A stretch of 64,000 bases of DNA from Labilibaculum sp. (GTDB lineage: Bacteria > Bacteroidota > Bacteroidia > Bacteroidales > Marinifilaceae): positions 62,001 to 126,000 of the forward strand of contig JAEINT010000012.1 of assembly GCA_016342745.1 (NCBI GenBank), read 5' to 3'. This document shows, piece after piece, positions 45,754 to 54,192 of the stretch. A model generated the notes under the pieces. The model was not told the DNA's origin. It ran no database searches and saw only the letters and a list, made by a program, of their open reading frames with translations. The stretch's first letter is position 1, and every line of letters begins with the position of its first letter. The position numbers and the translations under genes were made by a program.

Positions 45754-47826
45754 TTATGAAATTAAAACTTCCTCTTCTCTTTTATGAGTAGAGGTTTTTT
45801 TATGCTCATTTTCGACGAATAATGGCAAACTAAACCAAAAACAACTGCCTTTGCCAGGCTCACTATCTACTCCAATTTCTCCATTGTTTTTCTCAACGAA
45901 ATCTTTGCACAATATAAGTCCTAAGCCAGTTCCTTTTTCATTTAATGTACCTGCTGTGGAATAATTAGTATCCAGCATAAATAACTTATCTGCGTCCACT
46001 TTATTAATTCCCACTCCATTATCTGAAACCTTAATTAGAGCTTGACTATTTTCAATTTGAACTGAGAACGAAATCTTCCCTTTTTCATTTGTGAATTTAA
46101 TTGCATTATTTCCCAAATTCCGAATTACAGTACGAATCATATCTGTATCGATAAATACCAATACAGGTTCTTTTTCAGGAAAGAACAACTCGATATTCTT
46201 TGCGAAAGCTTTTTCCTCTAGAGACTCTATTTCATCCCTTAAAAGCTGGTTGATATTCAAGCCAACAGGATTGTAACTCATAACTCCCATTTGAGATCTT
46301 GACCAAGTCAATAAAGTTTCCAACAACAAAGATCCATGCGATGCAGATTTGTGGATTATCTCTATGTATTCTTGTCGCATGCTATCATCCAATTCTTCAT
46401 ATCGATCCATTAACAAATCAGTAAAACCCAGAACTGCGTTAAACGGATTTTTTAAATCATGAGCAACAATAGATAAAAACCGATCTTTAGTAGAATTCAA
46501 ATTGGATAAATCATTATTCTTCTGATAAATAACTTTATTCTTATCAGTAAGAATTCTATTAACTTTTTTCCTAATTCTCGCAACATAAAAGGAGTAAACA
46601 ACAAAACCTAGCACAAAAACTCCTATTGCCGATAAGAGCGTTGTTCGATTCTTTTGTGAGTCAATCTCTAACTTTTGAATTGTATTTCTTTGTCGAAGAA
46701 TCTCATTTTCTCGGTCAAATTGCTCGACTTGATATTTTGATTGTATTTCCGCAATTTCTCTGCTATTGTTCACCCTGTTTAGGCTATCTTTCAAATTATC
46801 ATATTTTTTATAAAAATAAACACTCTCCTTATAATTGGATTTGTGCTCATACAAGCTTGCTAAATTTTGATAACAATCTAACTCAATTACTGGAACACTA
46901 ATTTCTTTGGAAATTTTTAATGCTTCCTGCAAAAAACCTAATGATTTGTCGTATTCTCCTCGCATAAGAAAAACATTTCCAAGTGCTGCCTTCACACTAG
47001 AAATATCAATTTTTGAATCTCTGGCTTCTCCCTCAAGAAGAGCTCTTCTATAATAAACAAGACTCTTATCATACTCTTCTGTATCCAGATAGTATTTTCC
47101 TATATTTTCCAATAATGTAGGCTTCCAAATGACATTATCTAATTCATCTGCAATTACCAAAGCCTTTATGTAAAAGGATATCGACTTCGCTTTTTCTCCC
47201 AATTTATGATAAATATTGGCTTGATTATTATAAATTACTGCAATACCCTTTTGATCCGAAACCTTCTTTTTAAATACTAAAGACTCATTATAGTAACGCA
47301 ATGCATTGCTATAATCTTCAAGTTGAAAATACACGTTTCCAATATTATTCAACGAGCGAGAAATCAATAAGGTATCCGCTAATTGGTTTCTAACATTTAG
47401 GCTAGACAAATAAGAGCTAATTGAAAGCTTATAGTTTTCCATATTGCTAAAAGCATTTCCTAAAATATTGTAACAGTAAGCCTTATCTGTAAGTGATAAT
47501 TTATCTTTTAATTCTAGAGCTTTTTCAACTTTAGCTATCGCGTTAGTATAATCACATTTAAAATACAAAGCCTTGCCTTGCAAAATGTAAGTTTTTGCAT
47601 AATCTATTGAATCGTATAAATTCGAGTTCAGAACCTGATCTAAGTAGTAAATTGAGGAATCTTGATTTACAGAAACATAAGCCTCACCCAACTTGTAGAG
47701 CAATTTTTCATTTTTTGAATCTGAATAATCTTTCAATAAGACAGTAAGACTGTCTCGCTTGGTGTTTGCTGAGTAAACAAAAGACGCAATATGAATAGAA
47801 ATAATAACGAATAAGATCCTTCGCAT
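45754..47826 (-). CDS. TPR-containing sensor histidine kinase
   Basis: A 690-residue membrane kinase. A signal peptide (about 1-19) is followed by seven or more tetratricopeptide repeats in the periplasm (about 30-370), for example SRSLNNIGNVYFQLEDYSNA and IAVIYNNQANIYHKLGEKAK. A coiled stretch, one membrane helix (about 395-415), a second coil, the phosphoacceptor domain SIVAHDLKNPFNAVLGF (His456), and the ATPase with NLGNNAIKFT, DNGVGI and GTGLGLILCKDFVE follow. No receiver or DNA-binding domain is fused and no regulator is adjacent. The periplasmic TPR array suggests sensing of a protein or peptide. Confidence 0.93.
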   Translation of the reverse strand: MRRILFVIISIHIASFVYSANTKRDSLTVLLKDYSDSKNEKLLYKLGEAYVSVNQDSSIYYLDQVLNSNLYDSIDYAKTYILQGKALYFKCDYTNAIAKVEKALELKDKLSLTDKAYCYNILGNAFSNMENYKLSISSYLSSLNVRNQLADTLLISRSLNNIGNVYFQLEDYSNALRYYNESLVFKKKVSDQKGIAVIYNNQANIYHKLGEKAKSISFYIKALVIADELDNVIWKPTLLENIGKYYLDTEEYDKSLVYYRRALLEGEARDSKIDISSVKAALGNVFLMRGEYDKSLGFLQEALKISKEISVPVIELDCYQNLASLYEHKSNYKESVYFYKKYDNLKDSLNRVNNSREIAEIQSKYQVEQFDRENEILRQRNTIQKLEIDSQKNRTTLLSAIGVFVLGFVVYSFYVARIRKKVNRILTDKNKVIYQKNNDLSNLNSTKDRFLSIVAHDLKNPFNAVLGFTDLLMDRYEELDDSMRQEYIEIIHKSASHGSLLLETLLTWSRSQMGVMSYNPVGLNINQLLRDEIESLEEKAFAKNIELFFPEKEPVLVFIDTDMIRTVIRNLGNNAIKFTNEKGKISFSVQIENSQALIKVSDNGVGINKVDADKLFMLDTNYSTAGTLNEKGTGLGLILCKDFVEKNNGEIGVDSEPGKGSCFWFSLPLFVENEHKKTSTHKREEEVLIS
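45771..45801 (+). terminator. Terminator of lolA-like gene inside the kinase 3' end
   Basis: CCTCTTCTC and GAGTAGAGG pair with a single T-T mismatch around a six-base loop, followed by seven T on the plus strand. It overlaps the last codons of the convergent histidine kinase gene. Confidence 0.6.
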
Positions 47827-48143
47827 TTACAAGGTTTTATTTGGTTTTAGATAGCCTTATAAAGATGTTAAATAAAATTTATTCATCTGTAATCAAATAC
47901 ATTTATTTGACGAAGGAAGTAAAAAACAAGTTCAGCAAACTAAAAGAGGAAAACACTGCACAACAACTAGTTATCAAGCCTATTATTTACCAATAAAAAC
48001 AGGCAGTAAAACATCTTTTGTTTTCATTTATTTCTGTCACAATTATTCTTAATAAATTTAGTTAATATTTTTATACTAGTCCATTTAGAAAGCATCCAAA
48101 ATCAGCAAAATTAGTTATCTTCGAAAGGTAAACAATTCCAATT
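47827..48143. other. Divergent intergenic region
   Basis: Holds promoters of the TPR kinase and the DUF4105 gene. A near-consensus TATCTTCG lies 26 bases before the plus-strand ATG. No gene or hairpin was seen. Confidence 0.4.
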
Positions 48144-49340
48144 ATGAGATTAAAATTAACGTCATTTAAAATTCTGTTGTTCCTTGTTTTAACTTTAACA
48201 ATAGACAACTTTACATATGGTCAAAAATTATCCCAGGATGCTGAGATTAGCTTACTAACTTGTTCTCCTGGAGATGAATTGTATTCCCTTTATGGACATT
48301 CTGCCTTGCGAATAAAAGACACTGACAACAAGCTAGATATTACTTTTGGTTACGGTACTTTTAATTTCAACACGCCAAATTTCTACACTAAATTTGCGCG
48401 GGGAAAGTTAGACTATATGCTATCCTATAGTCCAACAGATCGTTTTAAGCAAGAATACACCGATGAAAAAAGAGGAATTGTAGAACAAGTATTAAATCTT
48501 GATTCTTTAGAAAAACAACAACTATTTAACGCCCTCGTACATAACTACAAACCAGAAAACAGGTATTACAAATACGATTTTCTGTTTGACAATTGCTCGA
48601 CTAGAATTAGAGATATTGTTGAAGCCAATATTAATGGAGAACTCGTTTTTAATTCCGAAGCTCCAAGCCCAAAGACATTTTGGAATTTACTTGATCCTTT
48701 TATGGCTAAGAGTAGATGGATCTTTTTAGGAATACATCTAGCTCTAGGAATTCCTTGTGATGACGTCGCTACGCCATATCAATATATGTTTCTGCCAGAC
48801 AACATGATGGATGGATTTACTGAAGCCAAAATTATTAAAGGTGATCTAAAAACCAACTTGGTAAAATCAACAAAAGTTATTTTAGAACCAGAAATTCAAC
48901 TCCACACTACTGATTGGTTTAAAAGACCAATATTTATTTTTGGCGTAATTGCAATTATTGGTTTATTTCTAAGTCTATATTATTTAAAAAAGAAGAAAAA
49001 TCTGTTTGTATTTGATACGATTCTATTTGGAGCATGTGGTCTTTTGGGCTGGCTTATTATCTTTTTATGGTTCTTCACCGATCATCAAGCTACTGGTCCA
49101 AATTGGAATATCATATGGGCCTTTCCCCTTCATTTTCCAATTGCGTTCACACTTCTAAGAAAAAGAACAAGCCTTTTTACATACTATTACTTTTTAATTC
49201 AAGTATTAATTCTCAGCTTGATAATTGCCGTTTGGCCATTTTTCCCTCAATCATTTCCAAATGAAATATTACCATTGGTGGTTCTATTGCTAATTCGCTC
49301 AATCTATATCATTAAAAAACTAAGAGACAGACTTATTTAA
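48144..49340 (+). CDS. DUF4105 (Lnb-type) membrane protein
   Basis: A 398-residue protein with a signal peptide (about 1-26) and an N-terminal periplasmic domain (about 30-250) matching DUF4105: ISLLTCSPGDELYSLYGHSA, TFGYGTFNFNTPNFYTKFAR and FLFDNCSTRIRDIVE. The His and Cys residues recall the lacto-N-biosidase chaperone-like domain, which has a papain-like look; activity is unproven. Five or six membrane helices fill the C-terminal half. Its stop overlaps the thioesterase start (TAATG). Confidence 0.88.
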   Translation: MRLKLTSFKILLFLVLTLTIDNFTYGQKLSQDAEISLLTCSPGDELYSLYGHSALRIKDTDNKLDITFGYGTFNFNTPNFYTKFARGKLDYMLSYSPTDRFKQEYTDEKRGIVEQVLNLDSLEKQQLFNALVHNYKPENRYYKYDFLFDNCSTRIRDIVEANINGELVFNSEAPSPKTFWNLLDPFMAKSRWIFLGIHLALGIPCDDVATPYQYMFLPDNMMDGFTEAKIIKGDLKTNLVKSTKVILEPEIQLHTTDWFKRPIFIFGVIAIIGLFLSLYYLKKKKNLFVFDTILFGACGLLGWLIIFLWFFTDHQATGPNWNIIWAFPLHFPIAFTLLRKRTSLFTYYYFLIQVLILSLIIAVWPFFPQSFPNEILPLVVLLLIRSIYIIKKLRDRLI

Positions 49341-50089
49341 TGGAAACAGTAAACGAAAATCTAACAAAATATAAGAGGTGTTTTCATATTGGCTCTTTCG
49401 ATACTGATTTAAATGGGAAAGCCAAATTAACAAGCATTTGCAATTACCTTCAGGAAATTGCAGGAAATCACGTTGACGAGATAAATCAAGGAATTGATGA
49501 TTTAAAAGCCAATAATATGGCATGGGTGCTCTCTCGACTGAAAATAAAGATGATCCATTTCCCAGTTTGGAAAGATAAAATTGAAATTGAAACCTGGTCG
49601 ATCGGGACAGATGGTCTATTTGGGAATCGTGAATTTAAAATCTATAATTCGAAAGGAGAAACCATAGCAATGGCTAGTTCTTCGTGGCTTATTGTTAACA
49701 CCCTAAATAAAAGACCAGTACGCCCACAAAAAATAGTAGAAAAAATGCCTTTCAATGCTGTAAGTCCACTTTTTGAAAATACCCTTGGTAAACTGCAGAT
49801 CACTGAAGAACTTTTCCCAAAAGAGAACATTCCAATCCACTATAGTGATATAGACTTTAACCAACATGTAAACAATGTGAAATACATTAAATGGATTATT
49901 GATTCATGTCCGCTAGAATTTCTTCGGCATAAAGAAATTGAACAATTAGAAATTAATTTCCTACATGAAACAAAACTGGAAGATGAATTAAAAATTTTTC
50001 AATCTGATCCAACAAATCGATCAGAAATAGTTATCAAAAACAACAATACAAATCGGGAGCACTGCCGAGCAGTAATAAACTGGAAATAA
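49340..50089 (+). CDS. Acyl-ACP thioesterase
   Basis: A 249-residue double-hotdog thioesterase that releases fatty acids from acyl carrier protein. The first half has TDLNGKAKLTSICNYLQEIA and NMAWVLSRLKIKMIHFPVWK; the second has the catalytic region HYSDIDFNQHVNNVKYIKWI with Asp, Asn and His residues. It is translationally coupled to the preceding DUF4105 gene and followed after four bases by a membrane protein, so the three form one unit perhaps tied to envelope lipids. Confidence 0.9.
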   Translation: METVNENLTKYKRCFHIGSFDTDLNGKAKLTSICNYLQEIAGNHVDEINQGIDDLKANNMAWVLSRLKIKMIHFPVWKDKIEIETWSIGTDGLFGNREFKIYNSKGETIAMASSSWLIVNTLNKRPVRPQKIVEKMPFNAVSPLFENTLGKLQITEELFPKENIPIHYSDIDFNQHVNNVKYIKWIIDSCPLEFLRHKEIEQLEINFLHETKLEDELKIFQSDPTNRSEIVIKNNNTNREHCRAVINWK

Positions 50090-50093
50090 AATT

Positions 50094-50657
50094 ATGAATG
50101 CAATTCTTTCAAACTTAGAGATCGCTTTTTACCATTTGATTTCTTTTTCATCATTTGAACCATTTATGCTTTTGGTTTTATTTGGCGTTACATTTCAATT
50201 AAGGGATTGGAAAGCCTACTTATCTTTATTCTTAGCATTAACAATTGGATCCATAGTAGGACTCTTGGTATGTAATTTAGACATCCTAAATTTATCAACA
50301 GCTACAATTAAATTGCTGTTAGCAGCAGCAATACTTGCAATTGGGATACAAAATTTAATAGTTAGTAATTGTTCTGCCTCTACCCTTCGATACAATTTCT
50401 TTGCATTACTAGGAATCGTATTAGGCATTGGTATTCACCTTCATTACCAAAGACATTCAGGTAGTAGTTTTACAATCTATCCGTTTATTGGTTACAATTT
50501 AGGAGCCACATTATCTTACCTACTAATTTCATTTGTTAGCATGCTTCTCTCCTCATTAACCATGTTAGTCTTTAAAACAGACAGACGAAGTTTTAATCTG
50601 GTAGTTTCAGGAATTGGCATTGGTATTGCGCTAGTCCTTATTCATTTAAGATACTAA
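50094..50657 (+). CDS. HupE/UreJ-like membrane protein
   Basis: A 187-residue protein with six hydrophobic helices. LVLFGVTFQLRDWKAYLSLF and LTIGSIVGLLV fit the HupE/UreJ_2 pattern, but the usual His and Asp metal-binding positions of helix 1 and helix 2 (GxDH, TxGHS) are not seen: GFxLGxDH is replaced by FEPFMLLV and FTIGHS by LTIGSI. It may therefore be a non-metal-transporting relative. It is the last gene of the DUF4105-thioesterase unit. Confidence 0.6.
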   Translation: MNAILSNLEIAFYHLISFSSFEPFMLLVLFGVTFQLRDWKAYLSLFLALTIGSIVGLLVCNLDILNLSTATIKLLLAAAILAIGIQNLIVSNCSASTLRYNFFALLGIVLGIGIHLHYQRHSGSSFTIYPFIGYNLGATLSYLLISFVSMLLSSLTMLVFKTDRRSFNLVVSGIGIGIALVLIHLRY

Positions 50658-50662
50658 CAAAA

Positions 50663-50690
50663 AAAATGCGAATCAAATGATTCGCATTTT
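50663..50690. terminator. Bidirectional terminator between HupE-like gene and pyk
   Basis: AAAATGCGAATC and GATTCGCATTTT around AAAT, flanked by A and T runs, between convergent genes. Confidence 0.93.
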
Positions 50691-50709
50691 TTTTGGGGGG
50701 ATCTAATCC

Positions 50710-52125
50710 TTATACTTTATGAGTTAACTGATCAACTCTACTTATTTCCATAAATGATACTCCTTTCGAAGGGCCAAAACTTCCTCCGATAATGATCACC
50801 AAATCTTCACTTGTAAAGTAATTCTTCTCCATTAAAGAATACATTGATTGTTTTACGTATTCATCACGACTAGCAAGCAATTTACGATACTCAGCTTCAA
50901 CACCATAGGATAAAGCTAATTCTCTCATTACTCTTTTAGAATAACACAGGGCATACACAGGTGATGTTCCTCTATAGGCAGATAAATATCTTCCTGTTCT
51001 ACCTGTTAAAGTATCTGTTACAATTGCTTTAACTGGCAAGGACTGTGAAGCTTTAACTGCTGAACGTGCCAAGATAATAGGAAGTTCTTGATTAACACGC
51101 ACAAAGTTTTTACGCGTATCAGGAAATAGTTCCTTTTCAACTTCAATCGCAACCTCCTTCATTGTTCGAACTGCTTCAACAGGATATTCTCCATAAGCCG
51201 TTTCACCACTTAACATGATTGCATCAGTTCTGTTGTAAATTGCATTAGCAATATCACTAACCTCTGCACGAGTTGGTCTAGGATTGTTTATCATAGAGTG
51301 AAGCATTTGAGTGGCAATAATAACCGGCTTCTTTCTCTCAATACATTTACGAATAATTCTTCGCTGTATAACTGGAAGTTTCTGAGCAGGAATTTCAATT
51401 GCTAAATCTCCTCTAGCAACCATCACACCATATACATGGTCCAAAATTTCCTCTATATTATCAACTCCCTCTTGATTTTCAATTTTAGCAATGATTTTAA
51501 TTGCTGAATTCTGTTTGTCAAGCAAACCTTGAATTTGAAGAACATCAGCTTTATGACGCACAAAAGAATGCGCGATAAAATCAATATCTTGCTCTATTGC
51601 AAATTGAATAAACTCAATATCTTTTTGAGTTAAAGAAGGTAAGTTAATAGAAACTCCAGGAACGTTAACACTCTTACGGTTCTTTACGACACCTTCATTT
51701 TGAGCTTCTACAATAAGAGATTCTTCATTCTTATCAACAACAAGTAATTCTAACTCACCGTCATCAATTAATATTTTCTTTCCTACTTCAATATCCTTTA
51801 CAAATCCTTCATAACTCACTCTAAGGCAAACATCCTTGCATTCAGGACCACCTTTTCCTTGCATTTTAATCCGATCACCTTTTTTAAGGTCTAGTTCAGT
51901 TTCAACATCAACAGTTCTAATTTCCGGACCTTTTGTATCAACAAGTAGGGCTATTCTATCAGAAACTTTTCTAACGTTCTCAATAACCTTCATCGCATCA
52001 TCATGAGTTTGATGAGCTGTGTTAAGTCGAACAACATTCATTCCTTCCTCAAACAGCTGGGTTAAAAATCCCACATCGCATTTTTTGTCGGAGATAGTCG
52101 CAATAATTTTTGTGTGCTTCTTCAT
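50710..52125 (-). CDS. pyk: Pyruvate kinase
   Basis: Final glycolytic enzyme, phosphoenolpyruvate plus ADP to pyruvate plus ATP. A 471-residue protein with the start TKIIATISDKKCDVGFLTQL, the active-site helix IKIIAKIENQEGVDNIEEIL (catalytic Lys), GVMVARGDLAIEIP, IATQMLHSMINNPRPTRAEV, and RTDAIMLSGETAYGEYPVEA, plus a C-terminal domain with TDTLTGRTGRYLSAYRG. Length is normal. The promoter is at 52159-52166. pckA, 2 kb away on the other strand, catalyses the opposite carbon flow. Confidence 0.96.
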   Translation of the reverse strand: MKKHTKIIATISDKKCDVGFLTQLFEEGMNVVRLNTAHQTHDDAMKVIENVRKVSDRIALLVDTKGPEIRTVDVETELDLKKGDRIKMQGKGGPECKDVCLRVSYEGFVKDIEVGKKILIDDGELELLVVDKNEESLIVEAQNEGVVKNRKSVNVPGVSINLPSLTQKDIEFIQFAIEQDIDFIAHSFVRHKADVLQIQGLLDKQNSAIKIIAKIENQEGVDNIEEILDHVYGVMVARGDLAIEIPAQKLPVIQRRIIRKCIERKKPVIIATQMLHSMINNPRPTRAEVSDIANAIYNRTDAIMLSGETAYGEYPVEAVRTMKEVAIEVEKELFPDTRKNFVRVNQELPIILARSAVKASQSLPVKAIVTDTLTGRTGRYLSAYRGTSPVYALCYSKRVMRELALSYGVEAEYRKLLASRDEYVKQSMYSLMEKNYFTSEDLVIIIGGSFGPSKGVSFMEISRVDQLTHKV

Positions 52126-52158
52126 CGAGTTACTCTTTCAATATTAGTTTTGGCACAG

Positions 52159-52166
52159 CAAAGGTA
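52159..52166 (-). promoter_or_regulatory. -7 promoter element of pyk
   Basis: Minus strand TACCTTTG fits TAnnTTTG, 34 bases before the ATG. Confidence 0.6.
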
Positions 52167-52252
52167 CTCAAATTCTCACTAGCTATATAATTTGCTCAAA
52201 GAAGTTCTATATAATCTAAAACATACGAAAAATTCCATTTATCAAAAATAAC

Positions 52253-52684
52253 TTACCTTTTATCACAATGATTTAACAATCCTTCTAATCCCAATCGATA
52301 AGAATCAAGTCCAAAACCTGAAATGCTTCCTAAACAGCACTTTCCAATCATGGTTTTATGCCTAAGTTCCTCTCTTTTATGCACATTCGAAATATGAACT
52401 TCAATTACAGGCGTATTAACTGCAGCAATAGCATCCGCAAGCGCTAGCGAAGTATGAGTGTAAGCACCCGCATTGATTATTATACCATCGTATGAGAATC
52501 CTACACGATGTATTTCGTTAATCAACTCACCTTCAATATTTGACTGATAATACTCCAGGTTTACTTTACCATATTTCTCTTTTAGTTGTTGAAAATAAGT
52601 TTCAAAGGAAACTTCTCCATATATAGATTTTTCGCGGGTTCCAAGCAAATTAAGGTTTGGCCCATTAATGATCAAAAAATTCAT
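52253..52684 (-). CDS. aroQ: 3-dehydroquinate dehydratase, type II
   Basis: Third step of the shikimate pathway. A 143-residue type II enzyme: the start FLIINGPNLNLLGTREKSIYG with catalytic Tyr, YQSNIEGELINEIH, INAGAYTHTSLALADAI and VIEVHISNVHKREELRHKT are all present. It is divergent from xerD across 183 bases, a common gene pair in Bacteroidota. Confidence 0.97.
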   Translation of the reverse strand: MNFLIINGPNLNLLGTREKSIYGEVSFETYFQQLKEKYGKVNLEYYQSNIEGELINEIHRVGFSYDGIIINAGAYTHTSLALADAIAAVNTPVIEVHISNVHKREELRHKTMIGKCCLGSISGFGLDSYRLGLEGLLNHCDKR

Positions 52685-52867
52685 TTAGTCAAAGGATTTT
52701 AAGGTTAAACATAAACCACTATTATAAAACTTTCCACCTTACGTAATATTTTTTTAAATTGCAGACAAGTTTTATCATAAAGATTCCGTATCTTATTACT
52801 AATTGAGTAAATCTAAGAATAAAATGATATTACTTACAACTAAACTACATACTAAAAACTGAATAAA

Positions 52868-53773
52868 ATGAAATGGACAACAACAATTGAAAACTTTAAG
52901 ACTTACTTGACCTTAGAGAAGAATCTCTCTAAAAACTCAGTAGATGCTTACATTAATGACATTACTAAATTAACAACCTTTTTTAGAGAGAAAAATTTAG
53001 AGGTTGCTCCTGAAGAAGTAATTCTTCAACACTTAAAAGACTTTGTAGCATGGATTAATGATGCAGGAACAAGTCCTAGAACTCAGGCTCGTGTTATTTC
53101 TGGTATCAAAGCTTTCTTTAAATATTTACTACTTGAAGAAATTATTGAAAAGAATCCTACTGCTTTATTAGAAGCTCCAAAAATTGGACGTAAACTTCCA
53201 GATACTTTAACGACAGACGAAATTGACGTTTTGGTTAAAGCTGTTGATATGAATAAAGCTGAAGGTCAAAGAAACAGAGCTATTTTAGAAACTCTTTATT
53301 CTTGTGGTCTTCGTGTTTCAGAATTGATTGACTTACGTGTATCGAATTTACATTTTAGAATGGGATTCATTAAAATTCACGGAAAAGGAAACAAAGAGCG
53401 TTTAATTCCAATTGGAAAAAAAGCTAAAAAAGAAATCAAGTTATATCTTAAGAGCTACCGCGGTAAGTTAAATATCGATAAGGATAGCGAAGATATTCTT
53501 TTCTTGAACCGTAGAGGTCGTAAACTTTCTCGAGTTATGATTTTTACAATTATTAAAAACTTATCGAAAAAAGTAGGTTTGAAGAAAAATGTTTCTCCTC
53601 ATACTTTCCGTCATTCTTTTGCTTCGCATTTAGTTGAAGGTGGTGCTGACTTAAGAGCTGTACAAGAAATGTTAGGACATGAATCAATTCTTACTACTGA
53701 AATTTATACTCACTTGGATCGTGAATATCTTAAGGAAACAATCAAAAATTTCCATCCAAGATCTAAAGACTAA
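52868..53773 (+). CDS. xerD: Tyrosine recombinase XerD
   Basis: Site-specific recombinase of 301 residues resolving chromosome dimers at dif with FtsK. The N-terminal SAM-like domain (YLTLEKNLSKNSVDAYINDI) is followed by the catalytic domain with Arg in SCGLRVSELIDL, Lys in HGKGNKERLIPIG, HTFRHSFASHLVEGG, LGHESILTTEIYTHL and its nucleophile Tyr. All six catalytic residues are present. It is a housekeeping recombinase, not a mobile-element integrase, judging by the aroQ neighbour and full match to XerD. Confidence 0.94.
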   Translation: MKWTTTIENFKTYLTLEKNLSKNSVDAYINDITKLTTFFREKNLEVAPEEVILQHLKDFVAWINDAGTSPRTQARVISGIKAFFKYLLLEEIIEKNPTALLEAPKIGRKLPDTLTTDEIDVLVKAVDMNKAEGQRNRAILETLYSCGLRVSELIDLRVSNLHFRMGFIKIHGKGNKERLIPIGKKAKKEIKLYLKSYRGKLNIDKDSEDILFLNRRGRKLSRVMIFTIIKNLSKKVGLKKNVSPHTFRHSFASHLVEGGADLRAVQEMLGHESILTTEIYTHLDREYLKETIKNFHPRSKD

Positions 53774-53835
53774 TTTGTAATCGTAAACCATTATTGACAA
53801 CAGGTAATTGGTTAAATTGCAATTTCATACTTTAA

Positions 53836-53864
53836 AACCTTCAAAAGTTATTCTTTTGGAGGTT
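53836..53864 (+). terminator. Terminator of xerD
   Basis: AACCTTCAAAAG and CTTTTGGAGGTT around TTATT, with one G-T pair and a seven-base T tract. Confidence 0.88.
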
Positions 53865-54192
53865 TTTTTCTACTCATTAACGTACGATATAGATTTTTTT
53901 TAAAACTTAATATGAAATACAATTGAGGGGGAAAATATCTGCTTACTTAAAATAATAAAAACAACGCAAACGTTTGTATTTCAAGAGGCACAGAAGATTA
54001 TCTTAAACAAAAAAAAAGATTAAAATCTTGAATAGTCCTGTATATGAACGCATTCAGATCAATCTTTCCCACGATAAAAGTACGAAATCTTATTTAGAAA
54101 TAATATAAAAAAAGTTCATAAAAATTATCTACATAGTAGGATTTGTTTATATATAGTCATATGTTTGAGCTCCAAACTTAAACAAATATCAC
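53865..54192. other. pckA upstream region
   Basis: No gene seen in about 330 bases. It holds the palindromic operator candidate at 53966-53977. TAGGATTTG near 54137 is a one-base-too-long variant of the -7 box. Confidence 0.45.
53966..53977. promoter_or_regulatory. Candidate LacI-type operator upstream of pckA
   Basis: GCAAACGTTTGT contains the perfect ten-base palindrome CAAACGTTTG with central CG, typical of LacI-family sites. A longer copy is at 54458-54471. Confidence 0.45.

Noticed and set aside
52868-53773. Tyrosine recombinase as a sign of a mobile element
   Set aside because: It matches housekeeping XerD with aroQ beside it; no attachment repeats or cargo are adjacent.
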